From NCBI GenBank assembly GCA_037127315.1, contig JBBBDQ010001616.1, forward strand, positions 87,501 through 151,500: a stretch of DNA of 64,000 nucleotides. The letters run 5' to 3'. Under the pieces are notes generated by a model, which saw only the letters and a list, made by a program, of their open reading frames with translations, did not search any database and was not told where the DNA came from. Numbering within the stretch: position 1 is the first letter of the stretch; each line of letters begins with the position of its first letter. Of this stretch, positions 63,211-64,000 are shown one piece after another. Source of the DNA: Ascarosepion bandense (taxonomy: Eukaryota; Mollusca; Cephalopoda; Sepiida; Sepiidae). A program made the translations under genes and the position numbers.

Positions 63211-63414
63211 ACTCTTTTAAATAATTTATTTTTTACATAGACATATTATAGCTAGAAAATCACGGACCGAGAGCAAAGGAGAAAATAATTCACGACGGCG
63301 TAAATATATAGAAAGTGCCTTGATCGCAAGAACATCTACAGCAAATTTCCGCCTTGGCTCTTACAACATTACGTCAATATACATGAAACACCTTGTTTTA
63401 AAAACTCAAACATA

Positions 63415-63865
63415 TGTTGGTTGGTTGTTTCGTTTTAATGGGTCATTTAATGCCAAGTAATTTTTTATTTATTTATTGCCGGTAATACCTTTTTTTTCTT
63501 TCAACGATTTATTGCTTTTATATAAGGTTCGTGTCTAATAATACTTTTTTTCTTTTTCGAGTATCAAGATTCATTATGATTTGTTTTTAAGGGCAGGGTC
63601 CCCAAGTCCTAACCTGTTATTTAACTTATAACTGAAGGCAAGGGGTGGATTAATACATTTCCCAAGGGTACCAGTGCTTAAGTGAATGCAGGGTATTCAA
63701 CTGGAATTCGAACTCGGCTCACCGATTTCACGTTCCGAGCCGATATCCAACCGCAACGCACATCTGTCACTAAACGCTTACAGCACCTGGAATTCCCAAG
63801 CGGTCACCCATCTACGTACTGACTAGGCTGAGAACTGGTGTATTCAACGTGATATGGCCGTAAGC
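63415..63865 (-). mobile_element. 5S/tRNA composite SINE, copy 4
   Basis: Minus strand: TTACGGCCATATCACG, GAATACACCAGTTCTC (the part containing box A has been deleted between CAGTTCTC and AGCCTAGTCAGTACG), GGTGACCGCTTGGGAATTCC, tRNA head with GGATATCGGCTCGG, and the same 3' body as copy 1 (AGGACTTGGGGACCCTGCC). Confidence 0.83.
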
Positions 63866-63941
63866 CTCAAACATATGTAGTAAGCATGGGAAAAATTATA
63901 TAAAAACCTCAAAAATTAGCACCATGTCATTATTAATGAAA

Positions 63942-63992
<51 letters not shown>
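63942..63992. repeat. (TA)n
   Basis: TA tract at the window end. Confidence 0.95.
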
Positions 63993-63995
<3 letters not shown>

Positions 63996-64000
63996 CGAGG

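Overview
The window is AT-rich animal nuclear DNA made almost entirely of transposable-element debris, simple repeats and tandem repeats. There is no prokaryotic signal: no operons, Shine-Dalgarno sites or long intact ORFs. The mix of long (TA)n tracts, GATA satellite, several non-LTR LINE families, Penelope-like elements, tRNA- and 5S-derived SINEs, Helitrons and mariner-type MITEs suggests an invertebrate, most likely a lophotrochozoan such as a cephalopod mollusc. That placement is inference from repeat style and cannot be confirmed here.

Layout. 1-4.4 kb: inverted-repeat (foldback) elements, a hairpin MITE, a dimeric tRNA-SINE, one candidate splice-bounded exon (minus strand, about 2.03-2.18 kb), and the first hammerhead-ribozyme-bearing elements. 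4.6-9.7 kb: two minisatellite arrays flanking a LINE fragment, a tandem dimer of the hammerhead SINE, and a repeat built on a TATAAGAG motif. 9.8-16.4 kb: LINE 3' ends, a 13-bp minisatellite, and a 1-kb cluster of hammerhead/Penelope-related repeats. 16.4-18.75 kb: a Ty3/gypsy pol remnant interrupted by a LINE (clear target-site duplication) and a SINE. 20-28.5 kb: three copies of one LINE family (two with a YADD reverse-transcriptase motif), a SINE trimer, two 5S-rRNA-headed SINEs, and a mosaic ORF joining a mariner-like transposase tail to a LINE tail. 28.8-33 kb: Penelope-like (PLE) reverse transcriptase and endonuclease fragments, Helitron-like repeats and tRNA-containing foldbacks. 33.7-38 kb: an inverted LINE pair, a satellite-like repeat and an LTR pair. 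38-39.1 kb: a 1-kb purine tract. 40-47.4 kb: SINE dimer, LINE pieces, and a full-length 5S/tRNA composite SINE with an 8-bp target duplication. 48-52.3 kb: a PLE GIY-YIG endonuclease region with several hammerhead-like motifs around it. 53-58.5 kb: MITEs, two Helitron-like copies, LINE tails. 58.58-59.07 kb (minus): the best candidate host protein-coding exon. 59-64 kb: (TA)n, a 32-bp tandem repeat, 1.06 kb of GATA satellite, a near-perfect 130-bp hairpin, and more LINE and 5S-SINE copies.

The main biological point is a group of at least four sequence-distinct families of hammerhead-ribozyme-like modules, nearly all abutting (TA)n tracts. One family also carries a tRNA-type pol III promoter and occurs as 310-bp head-to-tail tandem units, so it resembles an animal retrozyme or SINE hybrid. 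Two other families sit beside recognisable PLE coding sequence. No gene here works with another in a pathway; the interactions are insertions of mobile elements into one another.
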